NCBI GenBank assembly: GCA_944376655.1
Contig: CALWDJ010000013.1
Coordinates: forward strand, 1-54,882
Direction of reading: 5' to 3'
DNA: 54,882 nt
Origin: an uncultured Clostridia bacterium
GTDB lineage: Bacteria > Bacillota > Clostridia > Oscillospirales > Acutalibacteraceae
Shown: positions 7,533 to 16,563 of the stretch, piece by piece
Position numbering within the stretch: the first letter of the stretch is position 1
Layout: each line of letters begins with the position of its first letter
Notes under the pieces: model-generated
Database searches by the model: none
The model's input: the letters and a program-made list of their open reading frames with translations, nothing else
Told to the model about the DNA's origin: nothing
Made by a program: the position numbers and the translations under genes

Positions 7533-8909
7533 TTACACTCCTGCTATGCAGTCCGCGACGTAAATTCCCATAGCTCCCGACTGCGAAAGTCCGCGGCAGA
7601 TACCGCTTCCGTCGCCTATAATATAGACGTTATCGACAAGCTCGAATTTATCGTTCAAAAAGACCGGACGGATTGAATAATACTTGCTCTCGCAGCCGTA
7701 AAGCAGCGTATCGTCGTTCGCGGTACCGGGCGCTACTCGGTCGAGCGCGTAAATGGTCTCAATTATATTTGTAAGTATTCTGTGCGGCAGCACCAGCGAA
7801 ATATCTCCGGCGGTCGCCTTAAGCGTCGGAATAACGGTATTCTGACCGAGACGGTGCTCGTTTGTACGCCTTCCCCGTATAAGGTCGCCGAAGCGCTGGA
7901 CAAGCACATTGCCCTTGCCTATCATATTGGCAAGCCTTGAGATGCTCTCAGCGTACTCGGTCGGCTGATTGAACGGCTCGGTAAACCTGATGCTTGAAAG
8001 TATAGCGAAGTTGCAGTTTTCGGTCTTCCTGTCTGGGTCGGCGAAGGAGTGGCCGTTCGCGGTTATGATTCCGTGGTTGTTTTCGGCTGATACAAGACCG
8101 CCCTTATTGAAGCAGAACATACGGCAGCGGTCCTCGAAGGTCTTGGTCTTGTAAAGGATTTTCGGCTCGTAGATACGGTCGGAAAATTCCTTCCAGATTA
8201 TATCCTTCATTTCCACCCTTACGCCGATATCAACATAATTTGAGCGGGTCTTTACGCCGAAATCGCGGCAGAAATCGGCAACAAAGTTCGCGCCGCCGCG
8301 CCCTGTGGCGATTATGATTTTATCCGCCTCTATCGTTTCGCCGTTCTTGTAGCGCAGCAGATAGCCGTCCCCCGTCTTTTCTATCTTATCGCAGTCGTAA
8401 AAGGCAAGCAGGTCGGTGCCCATTTCGCCGAGAGCTTTTATGAGATTCTGCATTGTAAGATAGTTTTTATCGGTTCCGAGGTGCTTTACGTTCATATCGA
8501 GCAGCCGCAGGTTATTCTGGAGGCATTTGAGCTTAAGCTCCTCGTTTGACATATAAACCTTAGGCTCTCCCGAAGTGCAGTAGGTTTTAAGCACCTCGTC
8601 AACCTCGTTTATATACCTGTTCGCGGTATCGTCGCCTAATTCCTCGCCGAGAGTGCCGCCGTATGCAGTGCCGAGGTTGAATTTACCGTCCGAAAAAGCG
8701 CCGGCTCCGGCAAAGCCGCTTGTTATAGAGCAATGCTTGCAGTGCACGCAGGTGTTGTTCTTACCCGCCGGACAGTGCCTGTTTTCAAGGGTGTTTCCCC
8801 TTTCGGTTATAACCGTTTTTATTCCCGGGATATTTTTGTGCAGACGGTAAGCCGCCATGAGACCGCCTATACCGCCGCCGATTATCGCGACATCGTATTT
8901 GACAGACAT
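7533..8909 (-). CDS. FAD-dependent dehydrogenase (COG2509 type)
   Basis: A 458-residue flavoprotein with an N-terminal Rossmann dinucleotide site (AIIGGGIGGLMAAYRL), a Cys-rich segment CPAGKNNTCVHCKHC near residues 46-60, a second nucleotide motif IIIATGRGGANF, and a C-terminal FAD loop VYIIGDGSGICRGLSQSG. This arrangement matches the uncharacterised COG2509 dehydrogenases found next to diverse metabolic genes in Firmicutes. The Cys cluster could bind a metal or Fe-S cluster or be redox active; the sequence alone does not say. It stands alone between two terminators, so no partner is implied. Substrate unknown. Confidence 0.75.
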   Translation of the reverse strand: MSVKYDVAIIGGGIGGLMAAYRLHKNIPGIKTVITERGNTLENRHCPAGKNNTCVHCKHCSITSGFAGAGAFSDGKFNLGTAYGGTLGEELGDDTANRYINEVDEVLKTYCTSGEPKVYMSNEELKLKCLQNNLRLLDMNVKHLGTDKNYLTMQNLIKALGEMGTDLLAFYDCDKIEKTGDGYLLRYKNGETIEADKIIIATGRGGANFVADFCRDFGVKTRSNYVDIGVRVEMKDIIWKEFSDRIYEPKILYKTKTFEDRCRMFCFNKGGLVSAENNHGIITANGHSFADPDRKTENCNFAILSSIRFTEPFNQPTEYAESISRLANMIGKGNVLVQRFGDLIRGRRTNEHRLGQNTVIPTLKATAGDISLVLPHRILTNIIETIYALDRVAPGTANDDTLLYGCESKYYSIRPVFLNDKFELVDNVYIIGDGSGICRGLSQSGAMGIYVADCIAGV

Positions 8910-8947
8910 TTCAAATCTCCTTAAATATGTTTTTTACACAACAAATC

Positions 8948-8978
8948 GGGCTGCGCCCCCTTGCGGTGAGCACAGCCC
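8948..8978 (-). terminator. Terminator of the Gld-type operon
   Basis: GGGCTGTGC with partner GCGCAGCCC (one wobble pair), followed by GATTTGTTG on the minus strand, downstream of the DUF4340 gene. Confidence 0.65.
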
Positions 8979-9023
8979 TTACTGCTTTCATATTTTAAAC
9001 CATAAATCCGGTTTTGTCAACCT

Positions 9024-10640
9024 TTAATTTATGCTTTCTCCGGCTGCAACCTTTTCGACATATCTCAGCATACGGTTAAGGTCGGAAGAATTTATCTTGC
9101 CCATCTCAATACCGTCTATATTATACTGGTATTTTGTCTCGCTCGCTTTTCTGAAATCGACCGTTGTCTTATCCCTTCCGGTATCCGAATAGGTAAAGAT
9201 TATCGACATCTGCGGCTCGCCCGAAACATCATCAATAGTAAAATCGGTGCAGGAGAGAGAGATACATTCCTGATAGAAATCCTGGAAGTTGGAGGCAACC
9301 AGCTTTTCGCCGTCAACGGTAATTACATAGGTTTCCTCCGCATCCTCGTCATCGTCGTACACAATATCGAAGCTGTATGTCTTCTCGGGCGTCTTAATCG
9401 TGAAGTTCGACAGCTCGTTTATAGACTGCAGGCAGACCCATGAAGCGTAGTAATCGGTCGTCTTATAATCTATAAACGTAATGCTTGAAGCCGAAACCTT
9501 CTTTATAAGCGGACATCCCTCGTACCATACGGCATAATCGCCGTCATCCTGCTGCTTGAAGTAATAGCTCTGTGTAAAATCGCCTATTTTTATTTCAGCT
9601 TTAAGATCCGGCTTGTCAAGTCCGAACTTGGCCCGTTCCGACTCCGAGGTATCGAACGAATACGCTCCGGACACCGAAACCCCGCTCTTGAAAAGATTGA
9701 AAATACCGTCCACATTCTCAGCTATGCGCTTTGTGGGAGCCAGCGTCATATAAGCGGCGTAGGTCGAAAGGTTTTCGTCCGTATTGGGTGCGAGTATCAC
9801 CGTTTCCGGATAATTTTCGCCGGACAGGGTTATGGTGTCAAACGAAATCAGAGCGTCATTGTCATCAACATAATCGTCCATATCGTCGGTAACCTCTATG
9901 CCCGGTATTGAATCGGTTGCGGCAAGGCTTAAAGCGTCAAACGTGAAATTATCCCTCACGGTGCTGTCAGCGATATATATTTTATCGTCAGTCGACAGCT
10001 TTACGTATATTCCGGTATTGTCGGGCGAATCGTCGCCCACAAGTATCGAAAACTCGCTGCCATCGTTCTTTACGACATCGGCTTTGACTTTAGGATTATC
10101 AAGTCCGCATTCGGCGGCGGTTTTCTCGGTTATCTCGCGTGTAGCCTCAAGCGAGGCGGCATAGCCGGCTATATATCCGGTTGAATACGTGTCTATCACG
10201 TCTTTCCCGTAACCGTCAAGATACCAGTTGATATCAGGGTCGGTGCTTGAGGTGTCCGAAGACGAGCTGTCATCGGTTTCTTCGGGTTCCTCTGCCTCGG
10301 CATAAAGCTTGAATGTGCCGTTTTCGTTTGTCACGGTAACGGTCTTGAAATCATCGGAATCGAGTTCAAGCACGGTTATTGTCTCAATGGTCGGGACAGA
10401 GCTTTCGTCCTCCCTTTCGGGAATGAGCTTTACCACGGCCACGGTTCCGCCGGCAAGCACCGCCACGGCAAGCACCGCGGCTATTATTACCGGCAGCAGC
10501 TTTTTTCTCTGCTTCCCTGAAGCGTTTTTATGCTCGGTCGGGTCTGAAAACACTGTGGAAAACTCATCGTCCGCTCCGGTCTGCGAAACGGGCTCCTGCT
10601 CATCGTTTACAGTGCCGTCCTTTTCGGGAAAATCACTCAT
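9024..10640 (-). CDS. DUF4340 domain protein, membrane anchored
   Basis: A 538-residue protein with an acidic cytoplasmic N-terminus, one transmembrane helix (about 47-70, LLPVIIAAVLAVAVLAGG), and a large extracytoplasmic part with the repeated DUF4340 pattern (TVTNENGTFKL, CGLDNPKVKADV, FGLDKPDLKAEI, YYFKQQDDGDYAVW). Such proteins follow GldG in many Bacteroidetes and Clostridia and are thought to belong to the same ABC complex. Its start codon overlaps the gldG stop (TAATG). A low-complexity stretch EPEETDDSSSSDTSSTD lies after the membrane segment. Function in Clostridia is unknown. Confidence 0.75.
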   Translation of the reverse strand: MSDFPEKDGTVNDEQEPVSQTGADDEFSTVFSDPTEHKNASGKQRKKLLPVIIAAVLAVAVLAGGTVAVVKLIPEREDESSVPTIETITVLELDSDDFKTVTVTNENGTFKLYAEAEEPEETDDSSSSDTSSTDPDINWYLDGYGKDVIDTYSTGYIAGYAASLEATREITEKTAAECGLDNPKVKADVVKNDGSEFSILVGDDSPDNTGIYVKLSTDDKIYIADSTVRDNFTFDALSLAATDSIPGIEVTDDMDDYVDDNDALISFDTITLSGENYPETVILAPNTDENLSTYAAYMTLAPTKRIAENVDGIFNLFKSGVSVSGAYSFDTSESERAKFGLDKPDLKAEIKIGDFTQSYYFKQQDDGDYAVWYEGCPLIKKVSASSITFIDYKTTDYYASWVCLQSINELSNFTIKTPEKTYSFDIVYDDDEDAEETYVITVDGEKLVASNFQDFYQECISLSCTDFTIDDVSGEPQMSIIFTYSDTGRDKTTVDFRKASETKYQYNIDGIEMGKINSSDLNRMLRYVEKVAAGESIN

Positions 10641-12382
10641 TACGCATTCTTTCTCCTAATAAAGATATAAATACCAACTGCGATGCAGGCAATCGGAAGT
10701 ATAAACATAAATATTATACGCATTGCGCTCGCCGAGGACTGGGTCACAGAGTCGGCAAAGCTCTCGTTTGTTATGGTCTTTGATACAAACGAAATACCGG
10801 TATCCTCAGCGCCTACGGCACGCTCGGCGGCGGCAAGGGTCATATTCTTGTTGGAAACAGCTGACTGCTCGTTATACGCAGACTGAAGGAACTCTATACT
10901 GCTGAACGCCATAACATAGCTCGATATAAGCTCGTTATCGTCATTGTACTCTGAAAAATCCGCCTGAATAACAGTGGAATAGCTCTGCTGCGTATAATCG
11001 TCCGCTCCGGTCCAGCCGGCTGTGGTGCCTACCGGCGCCGCGACAACAGATTCGGGAGTTGCCGCGAGAGTGGTGACGGTTATTGAGTTCTGCGAATCAA
11101 ACGCGGCGGTAAGCGGTATATTGTATCCCGTGATAAACAGGTTCATTCCGCTTACTATATCATCGTCAGATGTCGCAGGATATGAGCCGAGAGTAGTCGG
11201 ATCGTCAGGCATATAATTCTGTGAATTGGTCTCAAAGAGTATTCCCTCACCGACGGCTATTCCCCACTGCTCAAGAAAATCATAAAGGTTTGTGAGATAG
11301 GGAGCCGAGGTATCCGCAAAGAATATCAGTCCCTTTCCGAGCTTCCCGTCATTCTCGAGAAATTCGGATATGGCATCAAGCTCGGTTCCCATAAAGTCGG
11401 TGGTGGGGCCGGGGATTATGACCGCGTCATAGTCGCTTGATATTTCGCTTACCATGCTGTCCGAAATAACATCTATCTCATAGTTGTTGGCCTTGAGAAG
11501 CGTCTGATAATCGGAAGTGTAATCGTTCTTTGAGTGTCCGGTAAGTATAGCGACCTTCTTTTCCTTGTCGCTTGCAACATAGGCTATCGCGCTGGTAACG
11601 GCGGTTTCCACATTGTTGCCGCTTACCGTATTCATAGTATAGCCGTATGCGGCATAAGTGCTGTCCTCTGACAGATTGTAAATATCGTCAAATCCGACTA
11701 CCTTATAATGCCGGCTTCCGTTCTTTTCGCAGGAAACTATTATATCGCCGTAATTAAGCTGCTCATTTGAGTAGGTCGAGGTTATCTCATTGAACTCAGA
11801 GCTCTGCGTATCAACATAGCGCAGCGAAATTTTGCTGTTGTAGGCAGGATATTTGTCAAGCAGCTTTATGGTCTGGTCATAGTACTGCGTCGCATCTGAA
11901 GATACACCGTACATATTCTGGGCAAGATAGCTCATATAACCGCCCACATAATCCTCAGGCGTAGCGCAGACTATTATCTCAACCTCGGTTTCAAGGTCAC
12001 GCAGGTAATCAATATTTTCCTCGCTCATGGAATTCTGTTTTTCGGTGGACATATCAAATTCCAGCACAAAACGATCGGCAAGCGCGGAAACGAGTATGTT
12101 TACAACAATAATTCCGGCAAGCACGGCGGCGGTAATAGCTATCGAAAAACCTCCGCGGCGCAGAAGCGCCTGATTTCTGAGCTTTTTCGGCTTTTGCCTT
12201 TTCTCTTTCTTTTCTTTTTTCTCTTTTTTCGCCTTTTTATCCTTTTTATCCGCTTTTTCGGTGGCTTCCGCGTTATCTGAAGCTCCTTCGGTGTTCTCTG
12301 CGGTCTCTGCGGCGGCTTCTTCCTCCGGAGACACCTGATTTTCCTCAGGCTGTCCGACATTCAGGTTCTTGTTTTCGTCCAT
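10640..12382 (-). CDS. GldG-like ABC-associated membrane protein
   Basis: The N-terminus is Glu/Lys rich (DKKDKKAKKEKKEKKEKRQK), then a transmembrane helix near residues 85-110, a long extracytoplasmic region with the GldG pattern (IDYLRDLETEVEIIVCATPEDY, AILTGHSKNDYT, AVIIPGPTTDF) and a C-terminal helix IIFMFILPIACIAVGIYIFI ending RRKNA. GldG belongs to the gliding-motility ABC complex GldAFG in Bacteroidetes. In non-gliding Clostridia the same trio is common and its export substrate is unknown. A longer frame starts at 12406, but ATG 12382 has GGAGGG 8 nt upstream and is preferred, giving 580 residues. Confidence 0.8.
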   Translation of the reverse strand: MDENKNLNVGQPEENQVSPEEEAAAETAENTEGASDNAEATEKADKKDKKAKKEKKEKKEKRQKPKKLRNQALLRRGGFSIAITAAVLAGIIVVNILVSALADRFVLEFDMSTEKQNSMSEENIDYLRDLETEVEIIVCATPEDYVGGYMSYLAQNMYGVSSDATQYYDQTIKLLDKYPAYNSKISLRYVDTQSSEFNEITSTYSNEQLNYGDIIVSCEKNGSRHYKVVGFDDIYNLSEDSTYAAYGYTMNTVSGNNVETAVTSAIAYVASDKEKKVAILTGHSKNDYTSDYQTLLKANNYEIDVISDSMVSEISSDYDAVIIPGPTTDFMGTELDAISEFLENDGKLGKGLIFFADTSAPYLTNLYDFLEQWGIAVGEGILFETNSQNYMPDDPTTLGSYPATSDDDIVSGMNLFITGYNIPLTAAFDSQNSITVTTLAATPESVVAAPVGTTAGWTGADDYTQQSYSTVIQADFSEYNDDNELISSYVMAFSSIEFLQSAYNEQSAVSNKNMTLAAAERAVGAEDTGISFVSKTITNESFADSVTQSSASAMRIIFMFILPIACIAVGIYIFIRRKNA

Positions 12383-12396
12383 TCCGTTTTCCCTCC

Positions 12397-13098
12397 TTAC
12401 GCCCATCTTCTCTTGTCAAGCGAACGCACGCACAGGAAAAGGAATGCGGCGCTGATGCTCACGAAATACACTACATCGGCAACAGAAAAAATATTCTGAC
12501 CGAAGTTCTCAAACGCGGTAATAAACGCCGCTTTTTCTATTATTGTGGCTATCCACGAAACCGAAACCATACTCGCGAAGCTGGACATATAAAGAACAAG
12601 TATGTTTATTACAAGTGTAAGTATAGCCGAAATAACCGCGCTCTCGGTAAGGGAAGAAATGAACATTCCTATCGCGATAAGGGCGCTGCCGAGCAGCAGC
12701 ATACCGAACAGAGCGTAAATATAGGACATTATATTTACCGTAACATACGAAGCCACTATTATCTCAAAAACAAGCGTGGGAGCAAATCCTATGGCAAAAA
12801 CCGCGAGCGCCGCGAAAAACTTGCCCAGCACTATAGAGGTGAGGCTTACCGGCGCGGTAAGCAGCGCCTGATCCACCTTCTGACGGCGATCCTCGCTCAT
12901 CAGTCTCATTGTGAGTATCGGCATCGCGAATACTATTACGGTAGACATCGCGACTATGACGGTCGCTATATCAGGACTGCCGTAGCTGTATATAAGTGAG
13001 AAATAAAGTCCCAAAAAGAAATAAAACGCCGCTAAAACTATAAAGCCTATCGGTGTTGAAAAATAGGAGCGGAACTCCCTTTTAAAAACCGCGCTCAT
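12397..13098 (-). CDS. ABC-2 type permease (GldF-like)
   Basis: A 233-residue polytopic protein with six hydrophobic segments. It begins MSAVFKREFRSYFSTPIGFI, the amphipathic start of ABC-2/GldF permeases, and has RLMSEDRRQKVDQALLTAPVS as the conserved cytoplasmic loop. It is the membrane partner of the preceding ATPase, whose stop overlaps its ATG. gldG starts 14 nt downstream. Probably part of an exporter or cell-envelope complex. Confidence 0.82.
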   Translation of the reverse strand: MSAVFKREFRSYFSTPIGFIVLAAFYFFLGLYFSLIYSYGSPDIATVIVAMSTVIVFAMPILTMRLMSEDRRQKVDQALLTAPVSLTSIVLGKFFAALAVFAIGFAPTLVFEIIVASYVTVNIMSYIYALFGMLLLGSALIAIGMFISSLTESAVISAILTLVINILVLYMSSFASMVSVSWIATIIEKAAFITAFENFGQNIFSVADVVYFVSISAAFLFLCVRSLDKRRWA

Positions 13099-14159
13099 TA
13101 TTCTTCGTCCTCCCCTTTGTCTTTTCCGGTTTTCACGGTGACGGTATCCCCGTCGGTCATTTCAAGGCTTACGGGTTCGTCTTCCTGCCTGTCTTCTATA
13201 CCGAGCAGACGCTTCGCCTCGTCATTGTCGGCAACCTCTGTAAGGCGCAGGAATATCTGCTCAAGCGATACCCTGTTGCTTGTGAGTGACAGAAGCGTTC
13301 TGCCTCTCGCCGCTACGCGCTTTGATACCTCGCCGCGTATATCCACTCCCGGCTGCGGCTCAACAAGGAAATCGTAAGAGCCTGTCTCCTTGCAGCCGAG
13401 CGAGGTGACGGATTTTACGCCTTTGACCGTTTTCAGCGCGTCAAGCATATCCTGCTCCGCGCATATTACGCGCGCCACAAGCGAATGATCGCTTGACAGC
13501 TTCTCCGAAAGGGCGTCGGGTGTATCGTCCGCTATTATCTGTCCCCTGTTTATAATGATTACACGCTTACAAACCGCCTGTATCTCGGACAGTATATGCG
13601 AGGAAAGGATTATCGTATGGTTCCTTCCGAGCCTTGCGATAAGATTGCGTATCTCTATTATCTGCTTCGGGTCAAGGCCGACCGTCGGCTCGTCAAGTAT
13701 GAGCACGTCCGGATTTCCTATAAGCGCCTGCGCGAAGCCGACTCTCTGCCGGTAGCCCTTTGAAAGATTCTTTATAAGCCTGTTCTGTACATTTTCTATC
13801 TTTACAAGCCTTAATATCTCGTCAATATGCGGCTTTTTCGGAAATTTCACCTTTTTCAGGTCATATATGAAATTCAGGTATTCCCTCACCTTCATATCTA
13901 TATACAGCGGCGGTATTTCAGGCAGATACCCGATGCGGCGCTTCGCGTCCTCCGGATATTCCGTAATATCGTAGCCGTCGATAACCACCTTGCCCTGAGT
14001 AAGGGAAAGATATCCGGTAAGGATATTCATTATGGTGGATTTTCCGGCGCCGTTAGGTCCTAAGAAGCCGATTACCTCACCCTTTTCGATGCTAAAGCTG
14101 ACATCTTTGACCGCAAGGTGAGTACCGTACCGCTTGCTGAGTCCGGTAACTTCAATCAT
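13098..14159 (-). CDS. ABC transporter ATP-binding protein (GldA-like)
   Basis: A 353-residue single-domain ATPase: Walker A GPNGAGKS (~34-41), signature LSKGYRQRVG, Walker B VLILDEPTVGLD and H-loop ILSSHILSE. After residue ~215 it has an accessory domain typical of ABC-2 exporters (GVKSVTSLGCKETGSYDFLV ... RTLLSLTSNRVSLEQIFLRLT). The last ~45 residues are acidic and Lys rich, an unusual tail. First gene of the operon, followed by the permease, GldG-like and DUF4340 genes, each overlapping or nearly touching. Confidence 0.88.
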   Translation of the reverse strand: MIEVTGLSKRYGTHLAVKDVSFSIEKGEVIGFLGPNGAGKSTIMNILTGYLSLTQGKVVIDGYDITEYPEDAKRRIGYLPEIPPLYIDMKVREYLNFIYDLKKVKFPKKPHIDEILRLVKIENVQNRLIKNLSKGYRQRVGFAQALIGNPDVLILDEPTVGLDPKQIIEIRNLIARLGRNHTIILSSHILSEIQAVCKRVIIINRGQIIADDTPDALSEKLSSDHSLVARVICAEQDMLDALKTVKGVKSVTSLGCKETGSYDFLVEPQPGVDIRGEVSKRVAARGRTLLSLTSNRVSLEQIFLRLTEVADNDEAKRLLGIEDRQEDEPVSLEMTDGDTVTVKTGKDKGEDEE

Positions 14160-14384
14160 TTGTATTCCTCCATGATAATAATTTCACTGTCTGCATGAGT
14201 CAAGGCAGATACCCCGCCATTAAGCAATGTTAATGATATCAGACAAATTTACTCAATTATTAAACAAACTGTGAATATTTCTATTATAACTGCTCCTGAC
14301 GTATCATTCAAGTAAAAAATCAGTTGTCTGCCGCAATATCGAGGGCCTCTGACGTCACATATCTTTTTATTTGCCAAAAACTGC

Positions 14385-14413
14385 TTGACTGAACGTTTAT
14401 ATAATGCTATAAT
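14385..14413 (+). promoter_or_regulatory. Promoter of the 109-residue hypothetical gene
   Basis: -35 TTGACT, 17-nt spacer, -10 TATAAT. An AAAGGAGGTG ribosome site follows before ATG 14434. The rest of the 14160-14384 gap shows no gene. Confidence 0.85.
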
Positions 14414-14433
14414 TCAAAAAGGAGGTGTGAAAA

Positions 14434-14763
14434 ATGTACGAATCTATTACATCGTATCTTGACTTTTTTGAGAAAAACGACATAAGCGAGACCGAGCTTC
14501 AGAAAAAAGCAGAAGAATTCTCCGAAAAATTCGCGCAATCAGAATTTATGAATCCTAACGCCATGGAAGCCATGGGAGAACGCATATTGGCAAGCAAATC
14601 ATCACTTAAAGCCGACGCACCCTCTATGACATCGGAGGAAGCTCTTGTATGTCTTTCTGCTTTTGTGCTGCAAAATACCTTTATACCGGGAATTGTGCCG
14701 GATTTGATTCAGCAGGGTGTTATTCCGGAGATTCTTAAACGCCTGAAAGAGCTGGACGCTTAG
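14434..14763 (+). CDS. Small hypothetical cytoplasmic protein
   Basis: A 109-residue, mostly helical acidic protein (MYESITSYLDFFEKND ... EFSEKFAQSEFMNPNAMEAMGERIL) with a hydrophobic C-terminal half (EEALVCLSAFVLQNTFIPGIVPDLIQQG). No signal peptide or clear membrane helix, and I do not recognise the family. It is certainly expressed: it has a consensus promoter and a near-perfect Shine-Dalgarno. A structured repeat begins about 70 nt downstream. It faces away from the Gld operon and has no clear partner. Confidence 0.75.
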   Translation: MYESITSYLDFFEKNDISETELQKKAEEFSEKFAQSEFMNPNAMEAMGERILASKSSLKADAPSMTSEEALVCLSAFVLQNTFIPGIVPDLIQQGVIPEILKRLKELDA

Positions 14764-14835
14764 ACGCGCAGCGTTCAAAACAGGCGCGCAGCGCGTATGC
14801 CCTTCTTTTTTGATATGAATTATTTTTCGAAAAGC

Positions 14836-14949
14836 AAATCCACGGCACGCGAGTATACTCGTGTGCCGCGGATTTCAGTCTGCCGGTAAACCTCAAATTC
14901 AATTTTCTGCGGCGGAAAGCCGCGTTTTGTTTTTCCGGCGGCAGTCGCG
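14836..14949 (+). repeat. Structured dispersed repeat, copy 1
   Basis: A 40-bp near-perfect palindrome (14836-14875, AAATCC...GGATTT) is followed by a ~73-bp core: AGTCTGCCGGTAAACCTCAA, ATTCAATTTT, a GCGGC/GCCGC hairpin, GTTTTGTTTTT and CGGCGGCAG. The core is about 80 percent identical to the minus strand of 51384-51456. CTGCCG at the start can pair with CGGCAG at the end, so the unit may fold as one structure. It lies downstream of a gene in the same orientation, as does copy 2. The rest of the 14764-15039 gap holds no gene. Confidence 0.7.
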
Positions 14950-15039
14950 TCGGAAAAGCCGCTTGTGAACGAAAAACCGCCAATTAAGCGGGTTGAAAAG
15001 CATATATAAAAGTACCTGCGGAATACAGTGTGCAAAAAC

Positions 15040-15492
15040 TCAGCCGTACATCGCGTTAGCCGACATATAATCGTATATCATTTTTCCGTGGCCCTGCTCC
15101 TCGGTCTGAATATGATTGAGTGCGGCGCGCAGCTGATTCTGCGTGAATTCAAAAACGCAGGTGTCGTAAAGTCCCGAAGCGTGTTTTTCGGTCGCGAGCG
15201 CGTCAGTGCAAAGATAACAGTCATTCTTTTTGTCCTCTGTTTCAGCTAACTGATAGGTCGCCGTAAAAGTCGGAGCCGGCTGAGATCCGCTTCCCGGCTG
15301 AGGAGCCGTGCCGTTTTCGATGGCAGCAAGGGTCGAAATATGTCCCCTTTCCACGGCGGCTATGCGCGAGAACAAATCTTTGAGCTGCGGGTCTCTCGCC
15401 GCCTCGGAATACTTTTCGTATTTCTCGGCGCAGAGCTTTTCCTGACCCTTCAGTTCCTTTAATAGAGCAGTTTCTTTTTGTGTAAGCTGCAT
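15040..15492 (-). CDS. Ferritin-like / CotF-type spore coat protein
   Basis: A 150-residue helical protein: helix 1 LTQKETALLKELKGQEKLCAEKYEKYSEAA, helix 2 LKDLFSRIAAVERGHISTLAAIENG, then a Pro/Gly linker, a CYLC motif, and two more helices (KHASGLYDTCVFEFTQNQL, RAALNHIQTEEQGHGKMIYDYMSAN). The E...ExxH spacing is that of the ferritin-like/CotF superfamily found in clostridial coat proteins. The start ATG 15492 follows GAGGTG at 6-7 nt; the frame remains open to 15525 without a ribosome site. Coat role is inferred from family, not shown here. Confidence 0.7.
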   Translation of the reverse strand: MQLTQKETALLKELKGQEKLCAEKYEKYSEAARDPQLKDLFSRIAAVERGHISTLAAIENGTAPQPGSGSQPAPTFTATYQLAETEDKKNDCYLCTDALATEKHASGLYDTCVFEFTQNQLRAALNHIQTEEQGHGKMIYDYMSANAMYG

Positions 15493-15556
15493 TTTCATCA
15501 CCTCAAATGTATTGTTGCCGTTCATAAGGAAAATTATACCTTGAAAATATATTTTC

Positions 15557-15584
15557 TTGACAAGTTTTTGAATAATGATAAAAT
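15557..15584 (+). promoter_or_regulatory. Promoter of the HAD hydrolase gene
   Basis: -35 TTGACA, 16-nt spacer, -10 TAAAAT. Start codon GTG lies 19 nt beyond. Confidence 0.8.
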
Positions 15585-15602
15585 AGTATGCGGTGATGAT
15601 TT

Positions 15603-16313
15603 GTGATAAAAAATATACTCTTTGACCTGGACGGCACTTTGCTGCCTATGGATCAGGATAATTTCGTGAAAGGCTATTTCGGCAGACTTGTAAAAAAAGT
15701 GGCGCCCCTCGGCTACGCTCCGGAAAAGGTGATAGACGGCGTATGGGCAGGTACTGCCGCCATGGTGAAAAACAACGGCTCCTGTACAAACGAGGAGGCG
15801 TTCTGGAAATGCTTCGCGGGCATTTTCGGGGAAAAAGCGCTTGACGACAAGCCGGTTTTCGACGAATACTACCGCAACGAATTTCAGCAGGTAGCGTCCG
15901 ACTGTGGATTTACCGATGAAGCCGCAGAGACCGTGCGTTCGCTTAAAAGTCAGGGTTTTCGCGTCCTGCTCGCCACAAACCCGATATTTCCGGCTGTCGC
16001 GACCGAGAGCCGCATACGCTGGGCGGGGCTTGATAAGGACGATTTTGAGTATTATACCACCTATGAGAACTCTCATTTCTGCAAGCCCAATCCGGCTTAT
16101 TTTAAGGAAATACTCGATAAAACCGGTCTTAAGGCGGAGGAATGCCTTATGGTCGGCAACGACGCCGACGAGGACACTCCGGCGGAAACTCTCGGAATAA
16201 AGATTTTTCTGCTTACCGACTGTCTTATAAACAAAAACGGCAAGGATATCTCAAAATATCCGCAGGGCGGTTTCAAGGAGCTCACTGAATACATAAACAG
16301 CCTGCCGCGCTGA
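15603..16313 (+). CDS. HAD-superfamily hydrolase
   Basis: A 236-residue HAD phosphatase. Motif I FDLDGTLLPM (nucleophile Asp7), motif II LLATNP, motif III Lys in the FCKPNPAYF segment, motif IV VGNDADEDTPAE. A helical cap is inserted between motifs I and II (residues ~15-100). Subfamily I HADs of this size act on small phosphomonoesters such as sugar phosphates or phosphoglycolate; the substrate is not evident. It starts with GTG behind GGTGAT. A strong terminator begins inside the last codons. Confidence 0.85.
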   Translation: MIKNILFDLDGTLLPMDQDNFVKGYFGRLVKKVAPLGYAPEKVIDGVWAGTAAMVKNNGSCTNEEAFWKCFAGIFGEKALDDKPVFDEYYRNEFQQVASDCGFTDEAAETVRSLKSQGFRVLLATNPIFPAVATESRIRWAGLDKDDFEYYTTYENSHFCKPNPAYFKEILDKTGLKAEECLMVGNDADEDTPAETLGIKIFLLTDCLINKNGKDISKYPQGGFKELTEYINSLPR

Positions 16314-16330
16314 CGCGGCAGGCTGTTTTA
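16297..16330 (+). terminator. Terminator of the HAD gene
   Basis: ACAGCCTGCCGCG with partner CGCGGCAGGCTGT, tetraloop CTGA, then TTTA. The stem overlaps the stop codon. Confidence 0.85.
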
Positions 16331-16385
16331 CATCTTATATAAACATCACGGATAAAAATTCATTAAGAGTAATCGGTATCGAAAG

Positions 16386-16416
16386 ACAAAGCCCTGCACT
16401 GTGTGCAGGGCTTTGT
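16386..16416 (-). terminator. Terminator of the 5S rRNA gene
   Basis: ACAAAGCCCTGCAC with partner GTGCAGGGCTTTGT, triloop, immediately after the 5S 3' end on the minus strand. Confidence 0.85.
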
Positions 16417-16417
16417 G

Positions 16418-16532
16418 TTGGCATCTACTTATTTTCCCGGGCAGCTTCCCGCCAAGTATCGTAAGCGCCGTGCGAGCTTAACTTCTGTGTTCGGTATGGG
16501 AACAGGTGGACCCTCGCCGCAATCAACACCAA
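16418..16532 (-). rRNA. rrf: 5S ribosomal RNA (solitary copy)
   Basis: On the minus strand this contains the conserved 5S core: CCCATACCGAACACAGAAGT, TTAAGC and GGTGGACC/GGGAACAGG elements. Terminal stem TTGGTGTT pairs with GATGCCAA. Length is about 115 nt. There is no 16S or 23S on either side: upstream lies its own promoter (16564-16592) and then the divergent pyruvate oxidoreductase gene; downstream is a terminator. It is therefore a monocistronic 5S gene. Confidence 0.95.
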
Positions 16533-16563
16533 CTTGTGTGTCTGTCTTACTGACAGCTTGGTT

